DNA of 36,057 bases from Anaerolineae bacterium (GCA_013178015.1 JABLXR010000058.1:1-36057); one strand, 5' to 3'; positions 1 to 8,179 are shown, numbered from the stretch's first letter. The notes: a model not told the origin generated them from the sequence alone. Translations and numbers: made by a program.

Positions 1-2
1 CC

Positions 3-68
3 CCGCAGACGCAGCCTCTCCTGAGGGAGTTGCCCTACCAACTGCCCCGGAGACACTTCCGTGAGTGA
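3..68 (+). CDS. C-terminal tail of an unidentified ORF cut by the window edge
   Basis: An open frame enters from the left edge and ends at TGA 66-68, giving about 21 residues ending in RRHFRE. It is too short to identify. It is immediately followed by two copies of a ~22-bp direct repeat, the arrangement seen at the end of some insertion sequences (IS21-type elements carry repeated terminal sequences). It could therefore be the end of a transposase gene, but this is only a guess from position. Confidence 0.2.
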   Translation, partial: PQTQPLLRELPYQLPRRHFRE

Positions 69-123
69 CCGACGAATTGTGGCACTTCCGCGTTACTGTA
101 ATGACCGACCAATTGTGGCACTT
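66..123. repeat. Two ~22-bp direct repeats, possible IS end
   Basis: TGACCGACGAATTGTGGCAC at 66-85 recurs at 102-121 with one base changed; both copies continue with TT. The spacing is 36 bp. Repeated subterminal sequences next to the end of an ORF are what an insertion-sequence terminus looks like, but the element lies mostly outside the window and its family cannot be decided. Confidence 0.5.
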
Positions 124-128
124 GGCCC

Positions 129-215
129 GTGATACGTGATGCGTGAAGAGGGGCGCCAGGCAACCAACGTCACTCATCACTTGTCACGTATCACGTGTCA
201 CGCATCACGTATCAC
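129..215. repeat. 18-bp perfect inverted repeat of GTGATACGTGATGCGTGA
   Basis: GTGATACGTGATGCGTGA at 129-146 has a perfect inverted copy at 198-215, with further partial TCACGTATCACG units at 184-196 and 206-218. The arms are separated by 51 bp. The right arm lies inside the 3' end of the DUF3604 gene and supplies its last codons and stop. No terminator T-tract follows, so I read it as a small intergenic palindromic repeat rather than a terminator. Confidence 0.7.
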
Positions 216-2486
216 GTATATCGGGCTACTCCACGCCATGGCCCCATCTCGCTGGATCACCCGCAGCCAGTAGGCGGTGGTCCCCCGTGGGGGCGCGGGG
301 TCGCGGAAGGTGAAGTGCGTCTCTCTGGGCCGTTCCCCCCGCGGCACCCACTCGGCAGTCACCCGTTGGCCCTCGCCACCGGCCTCGATCACCAGCGGCT
401 CCCGCCCCAGGTCTGCCAGACGGAAGCCGAACCGGGCGGGCTCGGTCTCGAACCACAGGACTGCCTCATCGGGGGCGTCCAGGTCCAGGAACAGCCCGTC
501 CGGGTCGCCCGCGGTGGAGGAGAGCCAGCGCACCTCCCGATCGGTCCTGCTCTGCACCCCCTCATGGGGTTGGTCCACCGCGAACTCCTGCACCGCCAGG
601 ATTCGGCCCGCGCTGAGCGAGAGCGACCCGTGCCAGAGGGTGGGCCGCTTGCGATAGCGGGTGCGGGCCCCCTGCCAGGTCAGCTTGAGTAGGGGACGCT
701 CGCCTGGGATCGGCGTCACCAGGGGGTGGCGATAGATCACCTCGGTGTAGCGCAGGATCTCCACCGTCTCCAGGGGTGCCGTGCCCAGCACCTCCACCTC
801 GAGCTTAGGAGCCTGGTTTACCCGGACTTCCGAACCCATAGGCTGGCCGTCGGCGCTGAAGCGAAGCACGATGCGCTCGCCGGTGGTGCCATAGCAGCGG
901 CGAGCCCAGAAGGCCTCCCACAGGGAGTCTCGGCTCAGGTCCTCGGCGTAAGCGCCCAACAGCCCCCCGCGCATGCCGAAGTGGATGTCGCTGCCGCTGG
1001 GGTAGGTGGCCCCGGGACGGCCGCTGTGGTCGTCGGAGTTGGCCACGAAGCCCACCTTCAGGCCCCGGCGCAGCGCCTCCTCGGCGAACCACTCGAACAC
1101 TCCGTGCACCGAGGCGATCTCGATGATAGGGGTGAGTGTAGGGTCGAAGTAGTCCAGGTTGGCGTGGCGGCCGCCCACGTGAGGCAGCAGCATCACGTCT
1201 CCTCTGTCCCGTAGCTCCCGCTGCAGCTCGCTCAGAGGCGTCCGGTCGGTGTCCTCGTCGGAGCGGTCGGCGATCTGCCAGTGGCTGGAGCGATGCAGCA
1301 CCCCCTCGTCGCCCCGGAAGTAGACGTTATGGTCGCCTCCCACCGGGGTGGTGCCCGACCACTCGTAGGCCAAGAAGGTGACGTACCGGCCCGGCTGGTG
1401 GAAGCTTCGCACCCCGTCCTGGATCTCTTGCCAGTGTTCCTTGGTGACCTGGAAGTCGTTGGCGCAGTGGGAGATGAAATCGAGCGCGGCCACGTCCCGG
1501 CCGAAGGCGAAGTACTCCTCCACCGTGCCGGTGGCTACCGTGGCCCCCGTCTGCCCGTGCATGTCCCCCCAGTAGAGCCGCCTTTCCGGGGCCGTCCCGT
1601 GGCAGACGATAGGATTGCCCAACCCTTCCAGGGAGCCATTCCTCTCCCGGGCCACGAGCCGGTGAATACCTGGAGCCGAGAGGCGCAAGCCCTGGAAGCG
1701 ATGGGCGCCGCGCTCGCTGGGAGTGAAGGCGTGGGTCCCAAGGAGTCTCTCGCTACCCTCTGGGTATAGGTCCACGGTGGCAGCGTAGCCGTCGGCGGGG
1801 TTGCCGTAGCGGTCCTCCGCCACCACCGTGACGGCGAACTCCTCATCTGCGGCCACCTCGGACCGGCATCTGACTCGCAGCCGGGCGGCCTGGCCGCCGA
1901 CGATTCGCACCCAGGGCTGTTCCTCGAGGGGAACGTACTGCCCAGTGCCGTGAGCGTCTACCAGGACACGGAACTCGTAGCGTTCCTGGCGGAAGGTCTG
2001 CGCCTGGGAGCCCGGGCCCCCTTGAGCAGTATCGCCGAAGATGACGGTGACCTCGTCACCGGGGGCCAGGGCACCGTCATACACGTCTATCACCACTGCT
2101 CCCTTCCAGGGTCGGATGTGGGCCTGAGGGTCGTAGTGGGCTCTCAGCCGAGCCTTACCGGTGGTGGAGACGGTGGTATACTCGGCCTCGGAGGGGCGGT
2201 CGAACTGGGGCAGCCCCCAGTTGGCTGCCATCCTCCGGGCGATGAGGATCCGCCCGGTATCGTCTACGCCGTGCTTGCCCACGGTGAGGGTAAGACGCCA
2301 GGTGCCATAGCTCCCGGCGATAACCTCGCCGGCTGGCTCGACCACAGCTCGGCCATAGGTGGGGATGGAGCTCGGGGTGTTGTGGGCGCTCAAGGCTTCC
2401 TCCGCGCCGGCGGCGATGGCCAAGGAAGGCTCTCGCCTGACGGCGATGTTCGCAGGCCGGGCGCAGGATAGCCGCCCCCAGCCCAC
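198..2486 (-). CDS. DUF3604 family PHP-like metal-dependent hydrolase
   Basis: About 762 residues. The C-terminal two thirds carries the histidine/aspartate pattern of DUF3604 proteins, which resemble PHP-type phosphoesterases: YWGDMHGQTG, DFISHCAND, a GGDHNVYF segment, LLPHVGGRHAN, and a late VANSDDHSGRPG motif. These probably bind two or three metal ions. The N-terminal part has beta-sandwich-like sequence (AGSYGTWRLTLTVG). No signal peptide is evident, so it is probably cytoplasmic. DUF3604 genes often sit near carbohydrate-degradation genes, consistent with the GH2 and esterase genes in this window. The substrate is unknown. The start is uncertain: GTG 2486 has no clear ribosome binding site, and TTG at 2423 is an alternative. 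The last codons and stop fall inside an 18-bp intergenic palindrome, so the natural C-terminus may have been replaced. Confidence 0.85.
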   Translation of the reverse strand: MGWGRLSCARPANIAVRREPSLAIAAGAEEALSAHNTPSSIPTYGRAVVEPAGEVIAGSYGTWRLTLTVGKHGVDDTGRILIARRMAANWGLPQFDRPSEAEYTTVSTTGKARLRAHYDPQAHIRPWKGAVVIDVYDGALAPGDEVTVIFGDTAQGGPGSQAQTFRQERYEFRVLVDAHGTGQYVPLEEQPWVRIVGGQAARLRVRCRSEVAADEEFAVTVVAEDRYGNPADGYAATVDLYPEGSERLLGTHAFTPSERGAHRFQGLRLSAPGIHRLVARERNGSLEGLGNPIVCHGTAPERRLYWGDMHGQTGATVATGTVEEYFAFGRDVAALDFISHCANDFQVTKEHWQEIQDGVRSFHQPGRYVTFLAYEWSGTTPVGGDHNVYFRGDEGVLHRSSHWQIADRSDEDTDRTPLSELQRELRDRGDVMLLPHVGGRHANLDYFDPTLTPIIEIASVHGVFEWFAEEALRRGLKVGFVANSDDHSGRPGATYPSGSDIHFGMRGGLLGAYAEDLSRDSLWEAFWARRCYGTTGERIVLRFSADGQPMGSEVRVNQAPKLEVEVLGTAPLETVEILRYTEVIYRHPLVTPIPGERPLLKLTWQGARTRYRKRPTLWHGSLSLSAGRILAVQEFAVDQPHEGVQSRTDREVRWLSSTAGDPDGLFLDLDAPDEAVLWFETEPARFGFRLADLGREPLVIEAGGEGQRVTAEWVPRGERPRETHFTFRDPAPPRGTTAYWLRVIQRDGAMAWSSPIYVIRDA

Positions 2487-2551
2487 GTGGTCAAGACGTG
2501 GGTCTGTACACCGGCCAGGAGGGCGCCAGAGGAGGTGATGGAGGAGTGAGC

Positions 2552-2785
2552 ATGTCTCCGGTCGAGGGGCTAGGCAGGCTGCTGCTCGTATTCGGTCTCT
2601 TGATAGGGCTGCTAGGGATCGTTCTCATTCTGGTGGGAAAGGGGGTCCTTCCGGACCGGCTGCCGGGCGACATTCACCTGGAAGGGCGGGGCTGGTCCTG
2701 TTGGGTACCCCTTGGCCTGTCCGTGGTGCTGAGCCTTCTGCTCACCCTGGTTCTCAATCTGGTGGTACGGCTGATCAACCGGTAG
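2552..2785 (+). CDS. DUF2905 small membrane protein
   Basis: 77 residues with two hydrophobic helices (about residues 6-28 and 50-70) flanking a short loop containing LPGDIHLEGRG, which is the hallmark of DUF2905 proteins. ATG 2552 is chosen because a GGAGG-rich stretch lies just upstream at 2531-2545 and the family normally begins a few residues before the first helix. The function of the family is unknown; members are predicted inner-membrane proteins. It stands alone, divergent from the DUF3604 gene and convergent with the HAD gene. Confidence 0.85.
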   Translation: MSPVEGLGRLLLVFGLLIGLLGIVLILVGKGVLPDRLPGDIHLEGRGWSCWVPLGLSVVLSLLLTLVLNLVVRLINR

Positions 2786-2796
2786 GAGAGACCGTC

Positions 2797-3573
2797 TTAG
2801 AGCGTGTATAGCTCGTCTCGGAGCAGCGTCTCGAGGGTATACGCCACCCCTTCCTCGTCGTTAGAGGGGGCCACTCGATCCGCCACCGCTTTGAGCGCCG
2901 GCACAGCGTTGCCCATGGCCACCCCGATCCCGCTCTCGGCTACCATCTCCAGGTCGTTCATCTCGTCGCCGAAGGCGATCGTGTCGGCCAGAGTCAGGCC
3001 CCAGCGTTGCAGCAACACTGCCAGCCCTGTGGCTTTAGACACGGGGGCCGCTACCACCTCGCCCCAGGCCCCGCCGGCAGTCACGATCAGGCGGCACGAG
3101 GGGGGCATCTCCTCTGCCAGACAAGCTACCCCGTTCTCCGGTCCCAGGTTGACGACCATCTTGAGCGGAGGTTCCACCAAGGCGTCGCTGATGCGCCGGA
3201 TCGAGAGCGCCTCTGGGTACTCCGTGGGGCGGTTCACGTACAGTCGGTCGCCGATGTCGGCATAGAGGGTGCAGTTGGGGTAGCGGCTCTCGATCAGGTC
3301 CACCACTCGCAGCGAGTCCTCTAGAGGGATGGCCTCAGAGTGAATGCAGGTCCCGTCCAGGTAGACCTGGGCCCCGTTCAGGTAGACGCTGGGGCAGCCT
3401 TGCAGCGCAGGGGGTAGAGATCTGACGGACGAGGCGATCCGCCTGCCCGTCGCCACCACCACCCTCATGCCTCTATGCTTGCACTCCTCCAGAATCTGGA
3501 CGGTCCGGTCCGACACGCTGCCGTCGGAGCGCAGCAACGTCCCGTCCAGGTCCAGCGCGACTACCGCCACCAT
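2797..3573 (-). CDS. Cof-type HAD-IIB sugar-phosphate phosphatase
   Basis: 258 residues. HAD motif I is ALDLDGTLL near the N-terminus (two catalytic Asp). Motif II is the VVATGR segment around residue 40. The Cof-type cap lies in the middle, and the C-terminal motif IV is AFGDEMNDLEM followed by the GVAMGNA signature of the IIB/Cof subfamily. Such enzymes dephosphorylate phosphosugars or related metabolites in the cytoplasm. Start ATG 3573 is taken because the catalytic motif follows within five residues and an AGGAGG-like site lies about 12 nt upstream. The frame stays open upstream without meaningful sequence. Substrate is not predictable. Confidence 0.88.
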   Translation of the reverse strand: MVAVVALDLDGTLLRSDGSVSDRTVQILEECKHRGMRVVVATGRRIASSVRSLPPALQGCPSVYLNGAQVYLDGTCIHSEAIPLEDSLRVVDLIESRYPNCTLYADIGDRLYVNRPTEYPEALSIRRISDALVEPPLKMVVNLGPENGVACLAEEMPPSCRLIVTAGGAWGEVVAAPVSKATGLAVLLQRWGLTLADTIAFGDEMNDLEMVAESGIGVAMGNAVPALKAVADRVAPSNDEEGVAYTLETLLRDELYTL

Positions 3574-3838
3574 GGGCCTCGACCAGCCTCCTGTGCCCTG
3601 CGTGATACTCAACAAACATGATAACTGAACTGGCGAGTTCGTGCCCGAATGACCCTGGCTTGCCTGCTCGGTGGGGGAATGAGCGCCGGCCAGGCGCACC
3701 GATCAAGGCCACCAAGTAGCTTGTTGGCGCGTAGGCGTGCGCGCTCCTCGGTGCTGACGAGCCAGGCGCTGAGCGAGGAGCGCGGCTGCAACACCCGACG
3801 CCGCCAGCTGGCTGCTCGACGTCGCGGTAGGGTCGGAT

Positions 3839-3981
3839 GATGTGGCCAGCCCGTGCGTCACCGACACGGTGCCGCTGGACGGGAAGCAGTGGCACGACGT
3901 ACGGGTGGCCTCGGTGGCCCCCGCTTGGCGGCCACCATTCGCCGCGTCATGTCGGACGAATCGGTGGGGGACCGGCTCTAG
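3839..3981 (+). pseudogene. prs: Decayed 3' end of ribose-phosphate pyrophosphokinase (prs)
   Basis: Translating + strand gives SPCVTDTVPLDGK, then VRVASVAP. After a frameshift near 3921-3926 it continues LAATIRRVMSDESVGDRL and stops at TAG 3979-3981. This matches the C-terminal end of PRPP synthetase, where a VxTDTIPL segment is followed by SVAPLLAEAIRRI and a final ESVS-like tail. The rest of the gene (about 270 codons) is absent upstream, and the surviving ~45 codons contain a frameshift, so it is non-functional. The flank 3574-3838 holds no recognisable gene. Confidence 0.6.
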
Positions 3982-3997
3982 GGCCCCGCCGTGCGCC

Positions 3998-4843
3998 CTA
4001 GCCTGTCTCGGCCCAGATGCATGCGGCCACCAGCCCGGGGCCGCCGTGAGCGCCCAGCGCCGGGGTGATCTGGTTTACGTAGCCATCCACCGGCTTCACC
4101 CGAGCCGTGACCGACTCCAGCAACTGGTGAGCTCCCTCCAGGTTATCCGAATGCATGGCGGTGAAGTGTAGCGTCGTGCCCTTCGCCCGTTCCGCCACCA
4201 TGTCCGCTATTCGGCGGATGGCCTGACTCAGGTTACGGGCCCGGCCGATGGGCTGCAGCTTGCCGTCCACGGCGGCAATGATGGGCTTGATGCGCAGGGC
4301 GGAGCCCAGGAGGTAGGCGCTGCGCTTAAGCCTTCCGCCGCGGAAGAGGTATTCGAGGGTGTCGAAGGCAGCTACGAAGAACACCTCGTCTCGCGCTTTC
4401 TCAGCCGCTCGCACCACCTCCTCCAGGCTGCGCCCCAGGGAGGCCGCTCGGGCAGCCGCCAAGGCCACGTAGCCCTGGGCCATGCTCACCGTGCGCGAGT
4501 CCAGGGCGCGAATGGGCAGAGCGCTGGCCATCCGGCTTGCCACTTGGGCTGCCTGGGCGTAGCCCCCGCTGAGATCGCCCGAGATGTGGACGGACAGCAC
4601 CCCATCGGCGCCCTCGCCTGCCTTCTGGTAGAGCTCCTCGAAGGCGGCAGCGGAGGGGAAGCCGGTAGACACCGACGTGTCCGGTGTGCGCATGGCGCGG
4701 TAGAGCTCAGACGGGTCAAGATCCACCCCGTCCCTATAGGTGTTGCCGTCCCAGGTGACGACGTAGGGCACGGTGGGGATGCCCCATTCCTGCACCAGGG
4801 CAGGGGGCAGGTCGGCCACAGATTCGGTCACCACTGCGATCAT
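3998..4843 (-). CDS. DegV family fatty-acid-binding protein
   Basis: 281 residues matching DegV throughout: VVTESVADLPP at the N-terminus, TSVSTGFPSAAAFEELY (lipid pocket lip), SVHISGDLSGGYAQA, RALDSRTVSMAQG, and the C-terminal domain with GRLKRSA and KPIIAAVDGKLQPIGRARN. DegV/FakB proteins bind a single fatty acid and present it to the FakA kinase; no fakA is visible here. ATG 4843 is preceded by a strong GGAGG site (minus-sense GAAGGAGGGGAAGAG). It is a single gene followed by the prs remnant. Confidence 0.9.
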   Translation of the reverse strand: MIAVVTESVADLPPALVQEWGIPTVPYVVTWDGNTYRDGVDLDPSELYRAMRTPDTSVSTGFPSAAAFEELYQKAGEGADGVLSVHISGDLSGGYAQAAQVASRMASALPIRALDSRTVSMAQGYVALAAARAASLGRSLEEVVRAAEKARDEVFFVAAFDTLEYLFRGGRLKRSAYLLGSALRIKPIIAAVDGKLQPIGRARNLSQAIRRIADMVAERAKGTTLHFTAMHSDNLEGAHQLLESVTARVKPVDGYVNQITPALGAHGGPGLVAACIWAETG

Positions 4844-5231
4844 CTCTTCCCCTCCTTCGCCGCTTCGGCAGGTTCGTGTGCGAGCGCCTCACCCTGATAG
4901 AACACCGCCCAGTCCTCGCCGTTGCCGGGGGTCGGCGCCGTGCGCCCGTCGACAGCAGGGCGCGGATGTCCGGTACCGGCACCGGGTGTGGTTCAGACGT
5001 CATTAACCCGCGCGGGGGGAGCCGCCGCGGGTGTCGCGGCGGCGTCGGGTAGCCGCACGGGGCAAGCCCGCGTGCCAGAGCTGCAACGCCCGCCGGCGCG
5101 GGCTGGGAAAGGGCCAGCCGGGCGAAGAGCCTGCCCTGAGCAGCGCGAAGGGGATGGCTTCGCCTTGTCTTGGCTCAGTGGTTCAGCCCGGAGCGCGGTC
5201 ATGGACCCACTCGCCGATGCTGAGCTCTCCT
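4844..5231. other. Gap without an intact gene
   Basis: On the minus strand just upstream of the DegV gene, one frame gives a short peptide (PGNGEDWAVFYQGEALAH) whose stop overlaps the DegV start codon. I cannot assign it to a family, and it is blocked by a stop 40-odd residues upstream. A CCTGCCCTGAGC...CGAAGGG motif at 5130-5152 is a REP-like sequence common between genes in many bacteria. Nothing else is recognisable. Confidence 0.4.
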
Positions 5232-5403
5232 AGGGCTTTCTGAGAGTCGAGCCAGCGTTGGGCGATCTGCCATCTGGCGCGGGCCAGCAACCACCACCGG
5301 CCAGCCAGCAGGCAGGGAACAGAGGCGAGGCAGCGCCCGATAGCGGCCAGCCTGGCTCCGATAGCCACCTCTGGCGGCTTGCCCAGGACTTTGACGACGC
5401 CCT
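5232..5403. mobile_element. ~172-bp MITE, copy A (AGGGCTTTCT ends)
   Basis: It begins AGGGCTTTCTGAGAGTC and ends with the inverted form GACTTTGACGACGCCCT. The internal sequence matches copy B (5500-5672) in inverted orientation. There is no coding capacity. The ends resemble the terminus of the ISAs1-type element at the right edge of the window (AGGGCTTTCTCA at 35934), suggesting a non-autonomous derivative moved by that transposase. Confidence 0.7.
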
Positions 5404-5411
5404 AGCCGTAG

Positions 5412-5432
5412 GGGCGAACCTCGTGTTCGCCC
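5412..5432. repeat. GGGCGAAC/GTTCGCCC intergenic hairpin
   Basis: GGGCGAAC at 5412-5419 and GTTCGCCC at 5425-5432 form a perfect 8-bp stem with a 5-nt loop. A close relative (GGGCGAAT/ATTCGCCC) occurs at 34914-34934. This is a small dispersed palindrome between the two MITEs, not a terminator. Confidence 0.5.
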
Positions 5433-5472
5433 GCAGTATTCTCCGGCAGTCATCTCTGCTGGCCTGCCCCAG

Positions 5473-5489
5473 GACTTTGAGAAAGCCCT
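5473..5489. mobile_element. Solo MITE end
   Basis: GACTTTGAGAAAGCCCT is an isolated copy of the MITE terminal repeat, 11 bp before copy B and in opposite orientation to B's left end. Together they form a near-perfect palindrome at 5465-5527. It is probably the remnant of a third element into or beside which copy B inserted. Confidence 0.55.
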
Positions 5490-5499
5490 GTGAGCTCTT

Positions 5500-5672
5500 A
5501 GGGCTTTCTCAAAGTCCTGGGGCAGGCCACCAGAGATGGCTATCGGAGCCAGGCTGGGCGCTATAGGATGGTGCATCGCCTCTGTTCCCTGCCTGCTCGC
5601 TGGCCGGTGGTGGTTCCTGGCCCGCGCCAGATGGCAGCTCGCCCAACGCTGGCTCGACTTTGAGAAAGCCCT
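5500..5672. mobile_element. ~173-bp MITE, copy B, inverted relative to copy A
   Basis: Bounded by AGGGCTTTCTCAAAGTC and its inverted copy GACTTTGAGAAAGCCCT (17-bp perfect terminal inverted repeats). The body is a diverged reverse complement of copy A, so 5232-5672 can fold into a very long hairpin with ~170-bp arms. Both copies are preceded by TGAGCTCT, a possible insertion-site preference. Confidence 0.75.
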
Positions 5673-5677
5673 GCAAG

Positions 5678-5974
5678 AGCTCAGGATCGGGGGGACGAGT
5701 GTGTTCAGCCGGCAGTCGCACGCAGGTGGTTTCCTCGCAGGCTTTCGCGGCAGGCTCTTCGGCCGGCTAGGAGGGCAAGGCGCCAGCATCCTGGCAGGTT
5801 CCAGCCTCTTCCCGAGGAGTCCGCGCCCCCAGGCGCGGTAGACACTTGGGGACAGCGCGCGTGGGCGCGCGCACTCCTCCAAGGAAGGTGTACCTGCGGT
5901 GCAGTCGGGGCTGGCTCGCCTAATCCGAGCGCAGCGACGGCGCTGGTCGGCATGTGTCCCCCCGATCCTGAGCT
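5678..5974. mobile_element. ~297-bp non-coding element with AGCTCAGGATCGGGGGGA ends, copy 1
   Basis: Starts AGCTCAGGATCGGGGGGAC and ends with the inverted sequence TCCCCCCGATCCTGAGCT. The same element occurs at 17628-17988 with very high identity in the same orientation. It encodes no protein. Terminal inverted repeats plus multiple copies are the marks of a MITE, but I cannot link its ends to a known IS family. It lies five bases from MITE copy B. Confidence 0.75.
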
Positions 5975-6135
5975 GCTACCAGACAGAAGGCAGGGCGACT
6001 GCCATTCTGCCTGAAGGATGAGCGCACAGGCTGATGACCCATGGCGGAACCAGCCTGATGCCCTTCCGGCCACATTCCGAGGCCCGTAGGGTCGAGGAAT
6101 GCTCCGGTTGCCGAGGGTAGATTCCTCGCTTCGCT

Positions 6136-6300
6136 CGGAATGACAAAGGGGCACTTGGAATGGCAGGAGGGGCAATTGCAGTGACGGAGGGGCACTCGGA
6201 ATGGCAAGAGGGGTGCCTGGAATGCCAGAAGGCCACTTGGAATAGCAGGAGAGGCAATTGGAGTGACAGAGGGGCGCGCGGAGTGACAAGGGGGGCGCTT
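6136..6300 (+). repeat. Degenerate 20-21-bp tandem repeat, about eight units
   Basis: Units follow the pattern TGGAATGGCAGGAGGGGCAAT, with positions alternating between GGAATGGCA and GGAGTGACA and between GGGGCACT and GGGGCAAT. The run starts from TTCGCTCGGAATGACAAAGG, a sequence type common in bacterial intergenic repeats. There is no spacer/repeat alternation, so it is not CRISPR. It appears to be a local tandem expansion that is decaying. Confidence 0.75.
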
Positions 6301-6498
6301 GAGCGCTGAATGCCGGGGGCGATGCTCGACCGGCTCACAGCAGAAGTGTGAACCGGGTGTGGGCCAAGTCATAGGCAGCTCGACGCCTGGCCTAGCTTGA
6401 CGCCAGCCCGGCAGATGCATTCGCCTTGTCAGGATTCGGCCTGCTGCAGGCCTCTGCGTTAGGATACCGGCCATCTGTCTTTCACCTGGGAGTGCGGC

Positions 6499-8154
6499 AT
6501 GAACCAGGACCGCGTGGATGAGCCGCAGCAGGGCGAGACCGTGCTCTTGCAGGCCGGCGATCTCGTGGCCGCCGACCTCCGGCTACTGGAGGCCCGGGGG
6601 CTGGAGGTGGACGAGTTCGACGTGACGGGCGAAATCGTCCCGGTGGCCAAAGTGCTGGGCGAGGAGCCTACCATCCTGTATCGCGGCAGCCGGATCACCC
6701 GGGGCAGCGGCAAGGGCGTGGTGATCGCCAACCGGGAGGCGGCCGAGTACGAGGAGTACCTCAGGCAGCCGTGGGAGCCACAAGCGGGTACGCGGCCGTC
6801 GCCCATCGAGGGAAGCCGCTTCTGGTGGCTGGCCCTCCTGTTACCGCCGCTCCTGGTCGCCTTCCACCACTACGGCGCCCGCCCCCTGCTTTTCCTGCTG
6901 GCCGCCGCTACGGTAGTCCTGGTCCTGGTACTGCCGAACGGCGCGCTCTTCCAGTACGTCGCGACCAGGATGGCGGCGGCAAAGCTGCGCGACCGAGGCA
7001 TCCGCGTGCGAGGCGAGCGCGCCCTGGAGCGTTTGGGCGCCCTGGACACCGTCTGCCTGGACAAGACCGGCGTCCTGACATCCCGCGAGATGGTGGTGAG
7101 GCAGGTCCATTTCGCCGAGGGGCCAGCGGATATGGCCGCTTTCGGCAATGGCGGTGAACGCGCCACTCTTACCGAAATGGCGTGCGCCCTCGGCAACGAC
7201 GTCTTCTTCCTGGAGCGGCTCGGGCGGGCCGACCCCATAGACAGGGCCCTCGTCGCCTTTGCCGAGAGCCGCGGGTTCGACATCGGCGAGCTGACCCGGA
7301 AGCACCCCCGGATCTACGATCTACCCTTCGATTCCGAAGCCAGGTATATGGCCGCCGGCTTCGACTTCCACGACCACGCCCTCTACTTCGCTAAGGGAGA
7401 TCCGGAAGTCATCCTCCCCATGTGTGGTGACTACCTCAACGCGGTGGGCGCCGAGACGAAGCTGGACCCAGCCGCTTTGAGCCGCTTGCGCCATCACCTG
7501 GAGGCAGCCGGCCAGGCGGGGGACATTCTCATCGCCTTGGCATACCACCGCGGCGCGCGGGGTGCGCCGCCCCAGCGCTACACCTTCCTGGCGGCGGTCC
7601 AGTTGGCAAACCCTCTCCGGCCGGGGGTCCCCGCTATGGTGGCCGGGCTCAAGGAAGCGGGCCTGAGGGTGGTCATGCTGACCGGTGACCGGCTGGAGAC
7701 GGCCATGGCCATCGCCCGAGAAGCCGGGATCTATGCCGGTCCCGCGGCCAGCCGGACCGGTAAGCAGGTCGCAGCCATGGCCCTGACGGAATTGGCCCGG
7801 CGGACCGCTTCTGCGTCCGTCTTCGCTCGGTTGTTGCCTTGGCAGAAGGGACTGCTCATCCGGGTCTGGCGACAGACAGACCAGGTTGTGGCCATGGTCG
7901 GCGATGGCGCCAATGACACCATCGCCCTGCGGGTGGCGGACGTGGGCATATCTCTCGTCGAGGGCAGCTCCCCCCTGGCCAAACGGGAGTCCCAGGTCCT
8001 CATCCGGGAGGTGGGCGACCTCTTGCCACTCATCCAGGGAGCCAGGAGTCTGCACCAGCTGATCCGGCGCTTCGTGGTGGTGCGGATGACAGCCCTAATG
8101 GCCGTGCTGTTGCCCTGGTATGCCTGGATCTCTGTCGTAGCCCTCCCCCTCTAG
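6499..8154 (+). CDS. P-type (P2-like) cation ATPase truncated at both ends
   Basis: 551 residues against about 900 for a full P2 ATPase. It begins inside the actuator domain (GDLVAADLRLLEARG, then TGE near residue 44). It has two membrane helices (about 105-150), the phosphorylation motif DKTG at 188, KGDPEVIL, TGD near 395 and the hinge MVGDGANDTIALRVADVGIS near 466-484. It stops after one further helix. Helices 1-2 and 6-10 are missing. The ion-site motif of helix 4 (usually PEGLP) reads PNGAL, losing the conserved Glu, and GVNDAPAL is changed to GANDTIAL. ATP-handling motifs survive but ion transport looks impossible. ATG 6499 follows a GGGAG site. It is either a relic or a catalytic core with another role. 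Confidence 0.8.
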   Translation: MNQDRVDEPQQGETVLLQAGDLVAADLRLLEARGLEVDEFDVTGEIVPVAKVLGEEPTILYRGSRITRGSGKGVVIANREAAEYEEYLRQPWEPQAGTRPSPIEGSRFWWLALLLPPLLVAFHHYGARPLLFLLAAATVVLVLVLPNGALFQYVATRMAAAKLRDRGIRVRGERALERLGALDTVCLDKTGVLTSREMVVRQVHFAEGPADMAAFGNGGERATLTEMACALGNDVFFLERLGRADPIDRALVAFAESRGFDIGELTRKHPRIYDLPFDSEARYMAAGFDFHDHALYFAKGDPEVILPMCGDYLNAVGAETKLDPAALSRLRHHLEAAGQAGDILIALAYHRGARGAPPQRYTFLAAVQLANPLRPGVPAMVAGLKEAGLRVVMLTGDRLETAMAIAREAGIYAGPAASRTGKQVAAMALTELARRTASASVFARLLPWQKGLLIRVWRQTDQVVAMVGDGANDTIALRVADVGISLVEGSSPLAKRESQVLIREVGDLLPLIQGARSLHQLIRRFVVVRMTALMAVLLPWYAWISVVALPL

Positions 8155-8179
8155 CCCTGGGAGGCGAGGCTCAAGGTGT

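Noticed and set aside
6136-6300. Repeat array as a possible CRISPR
   Set aside because: Units are contiguous and degenerate, with no unique spacers of constant length and no cas genes.
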